Below are positions 1 through 7,596 of a stretch of DNA of 13,633 nt, piece after piece (within the stretch, counting starts at the first letter, position 1; every line of letters starts with the position of its first letter). The notes beneath the pieces were generated by a model. It was not told where the DNA came from and searched no databases. It saw only the letters and a program-made list of their open reading frames with translations. The position numbers were made by a program, and so were the translations under genes. This stretch comes from Candidatus Omnitrophota bacterium (lineage in GTDB: Bacteria > Omnitrophota > Gorgyraeia > B26-G9): positions 1 to 13,633 of the forward strand of contig JAGYOO010000013.1 of NCBI GenBank assembly GCA_018399295.1, written 5' to 3'.

Positions 1-2
1 TG

Positions 3-428
3 AGCGCATCATTCGTGCTGAGTATGTTCGTGCTGATGGGTTGTAAGACCCCTTCGGACATGCTATTCAGCGATGAGGTTGCTGATTGGGGAAACCGGAT
101 GGATGTCAACTTTAACAGTACCGTGGACCGTTGCGACGCGGACTGGAAGGGGAACGTCGGACTGATAACTTCTCTGATTCCCGGAATAAGTCTGGACCCG
201 CGGCGTACCTTTGCCGTAGTCGTCGGTCCGCCGATAATGTATAAGTTCGTGATCGCCGAACTGATTAAAAAAGAGATCCCCGAGTCTCAGATAATTCTCT
301 CTCTGGAGAGGCATATGAAGTGTGGAGTGGGAAAATGCGGCCACTGCCAGATTGGGGAATACTACTGCTGCCAGGATGGACCGGTTTTTACCTATGAACA
401 GATAAAAGGCAAACACGAGGCGTTGTGA
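3..428 (+). CDS. hydG: Group 3b [NiFe] hydrogenase (sulfhydrogenase) gamma subunit, FAD/NAD(P)-binding, 5'-partial
   Basis: This is the C-terminal part of a ferredoxin-reductase-like flavoprotein that passes electrons between NAD(P)H and the hydrogenase core. The frame is open at the window edge, so the true start and the FAD domain lie upstream. Visible are the GCKTPSDMLF stretch, where the family usually has a YGARTP-like motif, the WKGNVG segment, and VVVGPPIMYKFV of the nucleotide-binding fold. Near the end is the cysteine cluster CGVGKCGHCQIG...YCCQDGPVF that binds a [2Fe-2S] centre in this family and in the PyrK/DHOD electron-transfer subunit. The stop overlaps the next gene (GTGA). The hydrogenase small and large subunits directly downstream decide against a pyrimidine-pathway role. 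The subunit assignment is by family knowledge and context. Confidence 0.9.
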   Translation, partial: SASFVLSMFVLMGCKTPSDMLFSDEVADWGNRMDVNFNSTVDRCDADWKGNVGLITSLIPGISLDPRRTFAVVVGPPIMYKFVIAELIKKEIPESQIILSLERHMKCGVGKCGHCQIGEYYCCQDGPVFTYEQIKGKHEAL

Positions 429-1195
429 TTATGAAAAAAGTGAAAGTAGCCTTCTTTGATTTTACCTGCTGTGAGGGATGTCAATTGCAGGTAGCCAATA
501 TGGGAGAACTGCTTCTGGACGTTCTGGATAAGATCGACGTGGTCGCTTTTCGTGAGGTCATGTCGGAACGGTCGGAAGACTATGACGTGGCCGTTGTCGA
601 GGGAAGCATTACTACTCCGCACGACGTGGAACGGATCCGTAATATCCGGGCTAAAGCCAAGGTCCTTATCGCTTACGGCTCCTGTGCCACCATTGGCGGC
701 ATTAACGGCATGAAAAATAATTTTCCTCTTGATGATATCCGGGAATATGTTTACAAGGACGCGGCAAAATACTTTGAGACTATTCCAACGCGGCCTTTGC
801 ACCACGTGGTAAAGGTGGATTATTCCGTCAACGGGTGCCCGGTATATCTGCCGGAGTTCGTTACCGTGCTCAAGGCCGCGCTGTCCGGGATCCCGTACAA
901 CGTGCCGGATTATTCGGTCTGTGTCGAGTGCAAGCTGAATGAAAATGTCTGTATGTATGAGAGGGGTATTACCTGCCTTGGCCCGATTACGCGGGCCGGA
1001 TGCAACTCCTGGTGCGTGAATAACGGGAATATCTGCTACGGCTGCCGGGGGATGGTCTCCAATCCCGCGGAAAAGGGACAGAAGGATGTTCTGGAACGCT
1101 ATAAAATACCGCTGGACTGGATCGAGAACAAGATGAACATGTACAACAAGCCGCGGGAATTGAAGGAGATGGATGACATTGAGCAGGAACGTTAA
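425..1195 (+). CDS. hydD: Group 3b [NiFe] hydrogenase small (delta) subunit
   Basis: This is the electron-transferring small subunit that pairs with the large subunit downstream. It relays electrons from the NiFe site to the gamma/beta subunits in the cytoplasm; no twin-arginine signal is present. Cysteines typical of the proximal cluster are seen in FTCCEGCQLQ (C16, C19), GSCATIGG (C87) and NGCPVY (C138). A second set lies in the C-terminal third (VCVECK, GITCLGP, AGCNSWC, ICYGCRG) and should hold further [4Fe-4S] clusters. The CEGCQLQ form fits group 3b better than the 3a, 3c or 3d small subunits as I know them. GTG at 425 overlaps the previous stop; ATG at 431 (third codon) is an equally good start. 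The length of 256 residues is normal for the family. Confidence 0.92.
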   Translation: MIMKKVKVAFFDFTCCEGCQLQVANMGELLLDVLDKIDVVAFREVMSERSEDYDVAVVEGSITTPHDVERIRNIRAKAKVLIAYGSCATIGGINGMKNNFPLDDIREYVYKDAAKYFETIPTRPLHHVVKVDYSVNGCPVYLPEFVTVLKAALSGIPYNVPDYSVCVECKLNENVCMYERGITCLGPITRAGCNSWCVNNGNICYGCRGMVSNPAEKGQKDVLERYKIPLDWIENKMNMYNKPRELKEMDDIEQER

Positions 1196-2504
1196 AGTAA
1201 ACGTCGAATATCTGACCCGCGTTGAGGGTCACGGCAATATCGTAGTTAATGTCAAAGAAGGAAAACTTGAGGATTGCCGTCTGGATATTGTCGAGTCACC
1301 GCGGTTTTTCGAGGGTATGCTGCGCGGCCGTTCCATATTCGAGGCCCAGCATATCACCAGTCGTATCTGCGGAATCTGCGCCTGTGGTCATTCTCTGGCT
1401 TCAATCCAGGCGGCTGAAGACGCGATCGGATTCGTTCCTTCAAATCAGACCGTAGAGTTGAGAAAACTGCTTTTGCATCTGGAAAATCTGGACAGCCATC
1501 TGTTGCACATCTATATCCTGGTAGCCCCGGATCTTCTGGGAGTGAAGAGCTTTGTCCCGCTGATTGCCTCTCATAATGACGTGGTGCGGCGGGCCCTGCG
1601 AATGAAAAAGACCTGTAATGACCTTTGTGATATCCTGGTTGGCCGGCATGTTCACCCGATCTCCTGCATTGTCGGGGGATTCACCAAGCTGCCGGGGGCC
1701 AAAGAACTGGACCGGATGCTGGAGCTTTTGAATAGCCTGCGTGAGGATATGGCGCCTACGATCGAGCTGGCGGCGGGATTGAAATTCCCGGAGTTTGAAC
1801 GCGATACTGAGTATGTGGCCCTGGTCAGCGATGACGCGGAGTACCCAATGCTTTCCGGAGATATCGGTTCTACGGACGGGATCCGGATGGACAAGCATGA
1901 CTACCGGAAGATAACCAACGAGTTTGTGGTGCCGCATTCTTCAGCCAAGCATACTAAGGCCAACCGCGACTCCTATATGGTCGGGGCTCTGGCCCGGTTT
2001 AATCTGAACGCTCAGAAGCTTCACCCCAAAGCCCGGGAACTTGCCGATAGGCTGGGGATGAAACCGATCGTGAAAAATCCATATCTGAATACCGTAGCTC
2101 AGCTGATTGAATGCGTGCACAGTCTCGAAGATTCAGTGCGCATTGTCGAAGAATTGAAGCGAAACGGAGTGAATCAGAAGGAGGCGGTCACGGTCGGAAT
2201 TAACGAAAATAAGAGTATTCCCGTGAGTCCTGGAAACGGGGTGAGCGCGGTTGAGGTTCCCCGCGGGATCCTGTTCCATAATTACGAGGTGGATGCCGGC
2301 GCTAAAATAGTAAATGCCAACTGTATTATTCCCACCGGGCAGAATCTGAACAACATTGAGCATGATATGCGGAAGCTTGTTCCGGAGATACTTGAGAAGA
2401 CAGATGAGGAGATTACCCTGGCGATGGAGATGCTGGTTCGGGCTTACGATCCATGTATTTCCTGTTCTGCCCATTTTTTAAATGTCAAATTCGTTAACCG
2501 TTGA
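1173..2504 (+). CDS. hydA: Group 3b [NiFe] hydrogenase large (alpha) subunit, catalytic
   Basis: This is the catalytic subunit that binds the NiFe(CN)2CO centre and interconverts H2 with protons and electrons. Both nickel-binding motifs are intact: RICGIC at residues 64-69 (L1) and DPCISCSAH at 426-434 (L2), after an N-terminal RVEGHGN motif. Nine residues (FLNVKFVNR) follow His434. This is the tail that a maturation protease removes after the His in this family, and the protease gene is next. The start at ATG 1173 lies inside the small-subunit gene (23-nt overlap). AAGGAG at 1163-1168 is only 4 nt from that ATG, while TTG at 1179 would have a more usual 10-nt spacing, so the first two residues are uncertain. 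No selenocysteine replaces the ligand cysteines. Confidence 0.95.
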   Translation: MTLSRNVKVNVEYLTRVEGHGNIVVNVKEGKLEDCRLDIVESPRFFEGMLRGRSIFEAQHITSRICGICACGHSLASIQAAEDAIGFVPSNQTVELRKLLLHLENLDSHLLHIYILVAPDLLGVKSFVPLIASHNDVVRRALRMKKTCNDLCDILVGRHVHPISCIVGGFTKLPGAKELDRMLELLNSLREDMAPTIELAAGLKFPEFERDTEYVALVSDDAEYPMLSGDIGSTDGIRMDKHDYRKITNEFVVPHSSAKHTKANRDSYMVGALARFNLNAQKLHPKARELADRLGMKPIVKNPYLNTVAQLIECVHSLEDSVRIVEELKRNGVNQKEAVTVGINENKSIPVSPGNGVSAVEVPRGILFHNYEVDAGAKIVNANCIIPTGQNLNNIEHDMRKLVPEILEKTDEEITLAMEMLVRAYDPCISCSAHFLNVKFVNR

Positions 2505-2988
2505 GGTGCGCGCGGCACTTAAGCCGCTTTCTTTATCCAGTCTGTATGTCACCGTAGGAAATGATCTGCGCGGCGACGACGGCGCCGGACCATATCTGGC
2601 GCGAAAACTTAAAGATACCCCTGGCGTAAACCTGATCGATGCCGGCGGCGCGCCGGAGAACATGATTGAATCCGCGGTTTCCCGCAATCCGGATAAAATA
2701 ATCGTAATCGACGCGGCGGATTTCGGCGCCACTCCCGGTGAGGTGCGATTGATCGAGAGCGAGGCTATCCCCGCGTCAACTCTCAGTACGCATACCATTC
2801 CTCTGAATCTGATAACCGCGATTATCTCCCATGACACAGGCGCCGCGATTGTTTTTATTGGCATCCAGGCCGGGGATGTGTCGTTTGGCAAACCGCTTTC
2901 TTCGGCGGTACGGGAAGCGGCCGATAGAGTGAGCGAGGTTATCCGTGGTTATGCCGCGCAAATAAAAGGGTGCTGTAATAATGCATGA
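2482..2988 (+). CDS. [NiFe] hydrogenase maturation endopeptidase (HyaD/HycI family)
   Basis: This is a cytoplasmic protease that trims the C-terminal tail of the large subunit once nickel is inserted, closing the active site. The family signature GNDLRGDDG lies at about residues 27-35, where an acidic residue binds nickel during recognition. The DAGGAPENM segment, the IDAADFGATPG stretch with a second acidic ligand, and a histidine in LSTHTIPL follow; together they match the three-ligand nickel site known in HycI/HybD. The length of 168 residues is normal. The start is uncertain: ATG 2482 lies inside hydA with no Shine-Dalgarno and adds about 20 residues before the conserved strand LYVTVGN. 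GTG 2506, just after the hydA stop, is possible. Overlap on both sides implies translational coupling. Confidence 0.88.
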   Translation: MSNSLTVEVRAALKPLSLSSLYVTVGNDLRGDDGAGPYLARKLKDTPGVNLIDAGGAPENMIESAVSRNPDKIIVIDAADFGATPGEVRLIESEAIPASTLSTHTIPLNLITAIISHDTGAAIVFIGIQAGDVSFGKPLSSAVREAADRVSEVIRGYAAQIKGCCNNA

Positions 2989-3223
2989 GATGCATTTGGT
3001 CCGGCAGATGTTTGAAGATCTCCTTCGTCTGGTAAACGAAAACAAGGTTGAGCGGGTGAGTCGGGTTTATCTGAAGATGGGGGAGTTCAGTGAGATTAAC
3101 GAGGAGATCCTGCGTTATTTCTTCGTTGAACACGGTCGGGGCACGGTTCTGGAGGGGGCCCAACTGGTTGTGGAGAAAAGCCCGCTTCGGGAGTTGCGTC
3201 TGGTTTCTTTTGATTGCGACTAA
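2981..3223 (+). CDS. hypA: Short HypA-type nickel metallochaperone lacking the zinc domain
   Basis: HypA delivers nickel to the hydrogenase large subunit. The N-terminal nickel-binding MHE (His2) is present in MHEMHLVRQM, followed by RVYLKMGEFSEINEEILRYFF and the GTVLEGAQLVVE strand. These cover the whole nickel-binding domain in the expected order. Normal HypA is about 110-120 residues and goes on into a zinc finger with two CxxC pairs. This ORF stops at residue 80 with FDCD and has no CxxC. It may be a real short form specialised for this operon, or a product truncated by mutation; the sequence does not decide. It overlaps the protease gene by 8 nt and is the last gene of the hydrogenase operon. 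No strong Shine-Dalgarno is seen, so coupling is likely. Confidence 0.8.
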   Translation: MHEMHLVRQMFEDLLRLVNENKVERVSRVYLKMGEFSEINEEILRYFFVEHGRGTVLEGAQLVVEKSPLRELRLVSFDCD

Positions 3224-3290
3224 GTCCGAAATCTCTTGCCCGAACTGACGATTTGTGATAAAGTCTTTCTGTTTTAATTAAAAAAATATA
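3224..3290 (+). promoter_or_regulatory. AT-rich intergenic spacer upstream of gcvT
   Basis: This 67-bp gap separates the hydrogenase and glycine cleavage operons. Its second half becomes very AT-rich and runs straight into the gcvT start. A weak promoter candidate is TTGTGA (3253-3258) with TAATTA about 16 bp later. A TATAAT at 3287-3292 overlaps the ATG and so cannot serve gcvT itself. No hairpin plus T-run terminator is evident, so read-through from the hydrogenase genes is possible. Confidence 0.3.
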
Positions 3291-4391
3291 ATGAGTGATA
3301 AAACTACTCCGCTATTCGAAAAACACCAGGACCTGGGAGCTCGCTGCGCGCCGTTCGCCGGCTGGCAGATGCCGATCCAGTACAAGGGTATAATCGCTGA
3401 ACATGAGTGGACCCGTTCGTCCTGTTCAGTGTTTGATATCTGCCACATGGGTGAATTCATGGTTCGCGGTGACAAGGCCGCGGCTGGACTGGTATCTATT
3501 TTGACCGCCTCTCTGGAAAATATGAATCCGGGTCAGTGTCGTTACGGATTCATGCTTAATGAGCGCGGCGGAGTAATCGATGATGTTGTTACCTACCGGC
3601 TTAATGAGGCCGATTGGATGCTGGTAGTCAATGCCGGGACCCGGGCCAAGGATCTGGATCATCTCAAGGCCGGACTGGAAGCGGTCAAAGGCGTAGAGAT
3701 CGAAGATGTCTCGGATCGGACCGGCAAGATCGATGTCCAGGGGCCGGTATCACTGGATGTCCTGACCCCGCATGTTGATCCGCCGATCGTTTTTTTGGGA
3801 TATTACACCTTTATAAAAACAAAATTCGACGGAATGGATGTTATTATCAGCCGAACCGGGTATACCGGAGAGCTTGGTTATGAAATCTACTGCGACAGCC
3901 GGGATATCGTAAAGATATGGAAGACCTTGATCGCGGATGAGCGGGTAATGCCGGCCGGACTGGGTGCCCGGGATACCCTGCGCCTGGAGATGGGATATCC
4001 GCTGTACGGTCACGAGCTTGATGAAGAGCATACCCCGTTGGAGGCTGGGCTGGAACGGTTCCTGAATTGGGACAAGGAGTTCATTGGTAAACCGGCGCTA
4101 CTGAAACAGAAGGCCGCGAAAGTAAGGGAACAGCTGGTCTGCTTTGCCTGCGAGAGCCGCCGTTCACCGCGTCATGGATTTGAACTTACGGCAGAGGGAC
4201 GGCGTGTCGGAAAGGTTACAAGCGGTTCTTTTTCTCCCAGCTTGGGGCAGGGGATCGGGATGGGATATGTGGAGGAAAAGTTTTCCGCTGACAATACTGT
4301 TCTCGATATTGAGGGAGAAAGGTTTTCCCTCGCCTGCCGCGTCCGGCCCCGGCCGTTTTACGGGAACGGATCCGCGCGAAAGAAATTTTAA
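3291..4391 (+). CDS. gcvT: Glycine cleavage system T protein (aminomethyltransferase)
   Basis: GcvT takes the aminomethyl group from lipoylated GcvH, releases ammonia and passes the one-carbon unit to tetrahydrofolate, giving 5,10-methylene-THF. Family motifs appear in order: FAGWQMPIQY near residue 24, ICHMGEFMVRG near 50, GGVIDDVVTYRL near 95 (this region carries the catalytic aspartate in GcvT), RTGYTGELGYEIY near 190, GLGARDTLRLEMGYPLYGHEL near 225, and the C-terminal GKVTSGSFSPSLGQGIGMGYV. The length of 366 residues is normal. The start ATG 3291 fits the family N-terminus (MSDKTTPLFEKH) but has only an A/T-rich leader and no Shine-Dalgarno, unlike most genes here. It is first of five gcv/lipA genes. 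Confidence 0.96.
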   Translation: MSDKTTPLFEKHQDLGARCAPFAGWQMPIQYKGIIAEHEWTRSSCSVFDICHMGEFMVRGDKAAAGLVSILTASLENMNPGQCRYGFMLNERGGVIDDVVTYRLNEADWMLVVNAGTRAKDLDHLKAGLEAVKGVEIEDVSDRTGKIDVQGPVSLDVLTPHVDPPIVFLGYYTFIKTKFDGMDVIISRTGYTGELGYEIYCDSRDIVKIWKTLIADERVMPAGLGARDTLRLEMGYPLYGHELDEEHTPLEAGLERFLNWDKEFIGKPALLKQKAAKVREQLVCFACESRRSPRHGFELTAEGRRVGKVTSGSFSPSLGQGIGMGYVEEKFSADNTVLDIEGERFSLACRVRPRPFYGNGSARKKF

Positions 4392-4415
4392 CCGGTCTAG
4401 AGAGAGGAGTCATCA

Positions 4416-4808
4416 ATGAACATACCGGAAGATTTGCTTTATACCAAAGAACATGAATGGATCAGGATTGAGGGGGCGGATATCTGCCGGATGGGAATCA
4501 CTGATCACGCGCAAGCCGCCCTGGGTGATATAACCTTTGTCGATCTTCCGGCTGATGGCAGCGACTGTGGACAGTTTAAGCAGTTTGCCATAGTCGAGTC
4601 AGTAAAGGCCGCCTCTGACGTATTCGCTCCGCTGTCCGGAACGATCGTTGGCTCGAACACTGAATTAACATCTAATCCTGAACTTGTCAACCAGTCTCCT
4701 TATGATAAAGGCTGGTTTTGTCTGATAAAGTTTTCAGACGAAAAAGAGAAAGAGAAGCTGTTTTCACCCGCTGACTACCGTAAATATCTGGAGGAGACGG
4801 CGCATTGA
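4416..4808 (+). CDS. gcvH: Glycine cleavage system H protein (lipoyl carrier)
   Basis: GcvH is the swinging-arm carrier that shuttles the aminomethyl intermediate between P, T and L proteins on its lipoyl-lysine. The lipoylation site is clear in VESVKAASDVFAPLSG, with Lys64 as modified residue. The upstream segments KEHEWIRIEG and GITDHAQAALGDITFVDLP are classic GcvH, as is the later SNPELVNQSPYDKGWF. The length of 130 residues is normal. An AGAGAGGAG Shine-Dalgarno precedes ATG 4416. The 24-nt gap after gcvT is the only real spacer within the operon. The stop overlaps the TTG start of gcvPA (TTGA), implying coupled translation. LipA, which converts the octanoyl to the lipoyl group on this lysine, is encoded three genes downstream. 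Confidence 0.97.
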   Translation: MNIPEDLLYTKEHEWIRIEGADICRMGITDHAQAALGDITFVDLPADGSDCGQFKQFAIVESVKAASDVFAPLSGTIVGSNTELTSNPELVNQSPYDKGWFCLIKFSDEKEKEKLFSPADYRKYLEETAH

Positions 4809-6142
4809 GCTACATCCCGCATACAGAAGCTGAAATAAAGTCCATGCTTGCCGCGATCAAGGTGAATAGCGTGGAAGATCTGTTTAGTGACATCTCGCCG
4901 GATCTGCGGCCGAAGTCATTCGCCTTGCCTGAAGGCCGGTCTGAGTTCGAGGTAATGGAAAACTTCCGTAGGCTGGCCGCAAAAAACGCGACGGGGCTTG
5001 TAAATTTTCTTGGAGCCGGATTTTACGACCATTTTATCCCCGCGGCGGTGGATTCCCTGGCTGATCGGCCTGAATTCTACACGGCCTATACACCTTATCA
5101 GCCTGAATGTTCCCAGGGGTGGCTTCAGTCCATATTCGAATACCAGACCGCGATCTGTGAACTTACGGGACTGGAAAGCGCCAATGCCTCGTTGTATGAC
5201 GGTGGAACCGCTCTGTACGAAGCGGCGATGGTGGCGGTGCGCGCGACTGGCAGAAAAAAGATTATCATGGACAGTGGAGTAAATATGGTTTACCGGAGTA
5301 TTCTTTACTCCTATACCTCGAATCTGCAGATCGAGTTTGTGGAGACTCCGGTGGTCCACGGTCAGAGCAGCCGGGAAGAGATATTCCGGGTCCTTGACGA
5401 CCGGACCGCGGCGGTCATCGTGCAGAACCCGAATTTCATGGGCGCGGTAGATGATCATGCCGATATCGTGGACAAGGCGCATTCCCTCGGGGCCCTGGTG
5501 ATTCAGTCGGTTTATCCGCTGGCCCTGGGAATGCTGAAGAGCCCGGGGGAAACTGGCGTGGATATCGCTACGGGTGAAGGTCAGAGTCTGGGACTGCCGC
5601 TTTCCTTTGGCGGGCCTTATCTTGGGTTTATGGCCTGCCGCAAGCAGCTTGTCCGAAAGATGCCGGGCCGGATTGTCGGAGAGACTGTAGACCGTGACGG
5701 GAAGCGCGGATTCGTGCTGACCCTGCAGACGCGGGAACAGCATATCCGCCGGGAAAAGGCGACCTCCAATATCTGCAGCAACGAGGCCTTATGCGCCCTG
5801 CGGGCGGTGATCTATTTATCTCTGGTTGGCAAACAAGGGCTGCGTGAGCTGTGCGAGCTTATCTACCGCAAGGCCGAATTTGCCAAGACCATGTTTGAGC
5901 GGGTTCCCGGAGTGGAGGTCAAACGCAGTTCGCCTACTTTTAATGAATTTACCGTGCGGCTGCCCCAAAACGCGGATAGCGTGGTCAGCCGGATGATTGA
6001 CAAGGGATATGCCTGTGGGTTTCCCCTTGGCCGATTTTACAAGGGTATGGATAACTATCTTCTGGTCGCGGTGACCGAGAAACGGACCAAAGAGGATATT
6101 GTAAAAATGATTGAGAGTCTGGAGGCGGTATTATGCGCCTGA
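4805..6142 (+). CDS. gcvPA: Glycine dehydrogenase (decarboxylating) subunit 1, P-protein alpha half
   Basis: This is the N-terminal half of glycine decarboxylase in bacteria that split the P-protein in two. It forms a complex with GcvPB that decarboxylates glycine on PLP and hands the aminomethyl group to GcvH. Recognisable segments are SYIPHTEAEIKSML at the start, FLGAGFYDHFIPAAVDSL near residue 70, YTAYTPYQPECSQGWLQ near 95, ELTGLESANASLYDGGTA near 118, and LPLSFGGPYLGFMACR near 265. This subunit normally lacks the PLP lysine, which is in GcvPB. The start is TTG 4805, overlapping the gcvH stop, with GGAGGAG 8 nt upstream; no later ATG keeps the family N-terminus. The length of 445 residues is normal. 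It overlaps gcvPB by 10 nt. Confidence 0.96.
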   Translation: MSYIPHTEAEIKSMLAAIKVNSVEDLFSDISPDLRPKSFALPEGRSEFEVMENFRRLAAKNATGLVNFLGAGFYDHFIPAAVDSLADRPEFYTAYTPYQPECSQGWLQSIFEYQTAICELTGLESANASLYDGGTALYEAAMVAVRATGRKKIIMDSGVNMVYRSILYSYTSNLQIEFVETPVVHGQSSREEIFRVLDDRTAAVIVQNPNFMGAVDDHADIVDKAHSLGALVIQSVYPLALGMLKSPGETGVDIATGEGQSLGLPLSFGGPYLGFMACRKQLVRKMPGRIVGETVDRDGKRGFVLTLQTREQHIRREKATSNICSNEALCALRAVIYLSLVGKQGLRELCELIYRKAEFAKTMFERVPGVEVKRSSPTFNEFTVRLPQNADSVVSRMIDKGYACGFPLGRFYKGMDNYLLVAVTEKRTKEDIVKMIESLEAVLCA

Positions 6143-7596
6143 TATTCGAGAAGAGTGTTACCGGCCGGAGTGCTTTTTCCGTTCCCCGGTGTGACGTGCC
6201 GGGCGAGCCGAAGATCCCGCGAAAATATTTAAGAAAAACCGCTGCCAGGCTGCCGGAGGTGTCGGAGCTGGATGTGGTCCGGCATTATTCCAATCTTGCG
6301 CGGAAGAATTTTTCAGTGGATACGAATTTTTACCCCCTGGGTTCCTGTACCATGAAGTATAATCCCAAATTTACCGAGCGGATCGCGGCTATGGAAGGAT
6401 TTTTAAGCCTGCATCCGCTTCTGCCGCAACTGCGCGGCGGCGGACTGTTGACTCAGGGGGCCTTGGAGGTGATTTATCAGACCGAACGGCTGCTTTGTGA
6501 GATTACCGGAATGGAGGCCTTTACCATGCAGCCTTTGGCCGGGGCCCATGGTGAACTTACCGGGGCGATGCTGATTGCCGCTTATCATAAGGACCGGGGA
6601 CAGAAGCGCAAGTATGTTATTGTTCCTGATTCCTCGCATGGTACAAATCCTGCCAGCGCGGCAATCGCCGGGTACGAGGTGATCGTGATCCCTACGGATA
6701 AAACCGGGTGTATGGACTTCACCGAGTTTAAAAAGAATCTGAACCAGGATACCGCGGCAGTAATGCTTACCTGTCCGAATACCCTGGGTATATTTAATTC
6801 CCGGATAAAAGAGATCTGCGACGAGGCCCATAAAGTCGGTGCCCTGGTGTATTACGATGGTGCCAATCTTAACGCTATCTTAGGGAAATCCCGCCCTGGT
6901 GATCTTGGATTTGATGTTGTTCATATTAATCTGCACAAGACGTTTGCCACGCCGCACGGTGGAGGAGGCCCGGGAGCAGGGCCGGTGGGAGTCGGAGAGA
7001 AGCTGGTGGAATATCTTCCCGTGTCGCGGGTAATGCAGAGGCCGGACGGCACCTTTGCTCTCAGTTACAATCATCCTAAGTCAATCGGGTATATTGCTCC
7101 GTTTTACGGTAATTTCAGCGTAATTCTTAAAAGCTATGCCTATATCATGCGTCTGGGCCGGCAGGGCCTGATCGATGTTTCGGAAAAGGCCGTGCTGAAC
7201 GCTAATTACTGCCGGGTTAAGCTGAAAGACGAGTTTGACGTGCCCTATGACCGAATCTGTATGCATGAGTTCGTGATCTCCGCTTCTCGCCAGAAAGAGG
7301 GCGGGGTAAGCGCCCTGGATATTGCCAAGCTTCTGATCGATAATGATATTCATCCTCCTACAGTCTATTTTCCTCTGATCGTAAAAGAGGCCCTGATGGT
7401 GGAGCCGACTGAAACCGAGTCTCTTCAGACCCTGGACCGTTTTGTCGGGGTGATGAAGGAGGCGGCCCGGCTCAGTCGCGAGGCCCCCCAGAGCCTTACT
7501 CAGGCCCCGCTTTCCATGCCAATAAAACGTCTGGATGAAACCCGGGCCGCGCGTGAACCGCGTCTTCGCTGGGAGCTGGACTCTGATAATCGATGA
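6133..7596 (+). CDS. gcvPB: Glycine dehydrogenase (decarboxylating) subunit 2, PLP-bearing P-protein beta half
   Basis: This is the PLP-carrying subunit of split glycine decarboxylase. The expected Schiff-base lysine is Lys269 in HINLHKTFATPH, followed by the glycine-rich GGGGPGAGPVGV. Other family segments are FYPLGSCTMKYNPK near residue 67, QPLAGAHGELTGAMLI near 133, PDSSHGTNPASAA near 165, YYDGANLNAILG near 240, and SYAYIMRLGRQGL in the last third. The length of 487 residues is typical. The start ATG 6133 has GGAGG 7 nt upstream inside gcvPA. The C-terminus ends inside lipA with an ATGA overlap. With gcvPA it gives the complete P-protein, and T and H lie upstream. Only the L-protein is missing from the window. 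Confidence 0.96.
   Translation: MRLIFEKSVTGRSAFSVPRCDVPGEPKIPRKYLRKTAARLPEVSELDVVRHYSNLARKNFSVDTNFYPLGSCTMKYNPKFTERIAAMEGFLSLHPLLPQLRGGGLLTQGALEVIYQTERLLCEITGMEAFTMQPLAGAHGELTGAMLIAAYHKDRGQKRKYVIVPDSSHGTNPASAAIAGYEVIVIPTDKTGCMDFTEFKKNLNQDTAAVMLTCPNTLGIFNSRIKEICDEAHKVGALVYYDGANLNAILGKSRPGDLGFDVVHINLHKTFATPHGGGGPGAGPVGVGEKLVEYLPVSRVMQRPDGTFALSYNHPKSIGYIAPFYGNFSVILKSYAYIMRLGRQGLIDVSEKAVLNANYCRVKLKDEFDVPYDRICMHEFVISASRQKEGGVSALDIAKLLIDNDIHPPTVYFPLIVKEALMVEPTETESLQTLDRFVGVMKEAARLSREAPQSLTQAPLSMPIKRLDETRAAREPRLRWELDSDNR

Noticed and set aside
1440..1937. Minus-strand frame of 165 codons opposite hydA
   Set aside because: hydA is certain here and the antisense translation shows no recognisable domain.
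3237..3248. Selenocysteine reading of TGA after CPN downstream of hypA
   Set aside because: It would need a frameshift as well as recoding, no SECIS-like hairpin was seen, and the spacing does not match the HypA zinc finger.
4916..5743. Long minus-strand frame (275 codons) opposite gcvPA
   Set aside because: It lies wholly inside a clearly identified gene, has no Shine-Dalgarno and no family-like sequence; it is a codon-bias shadow.
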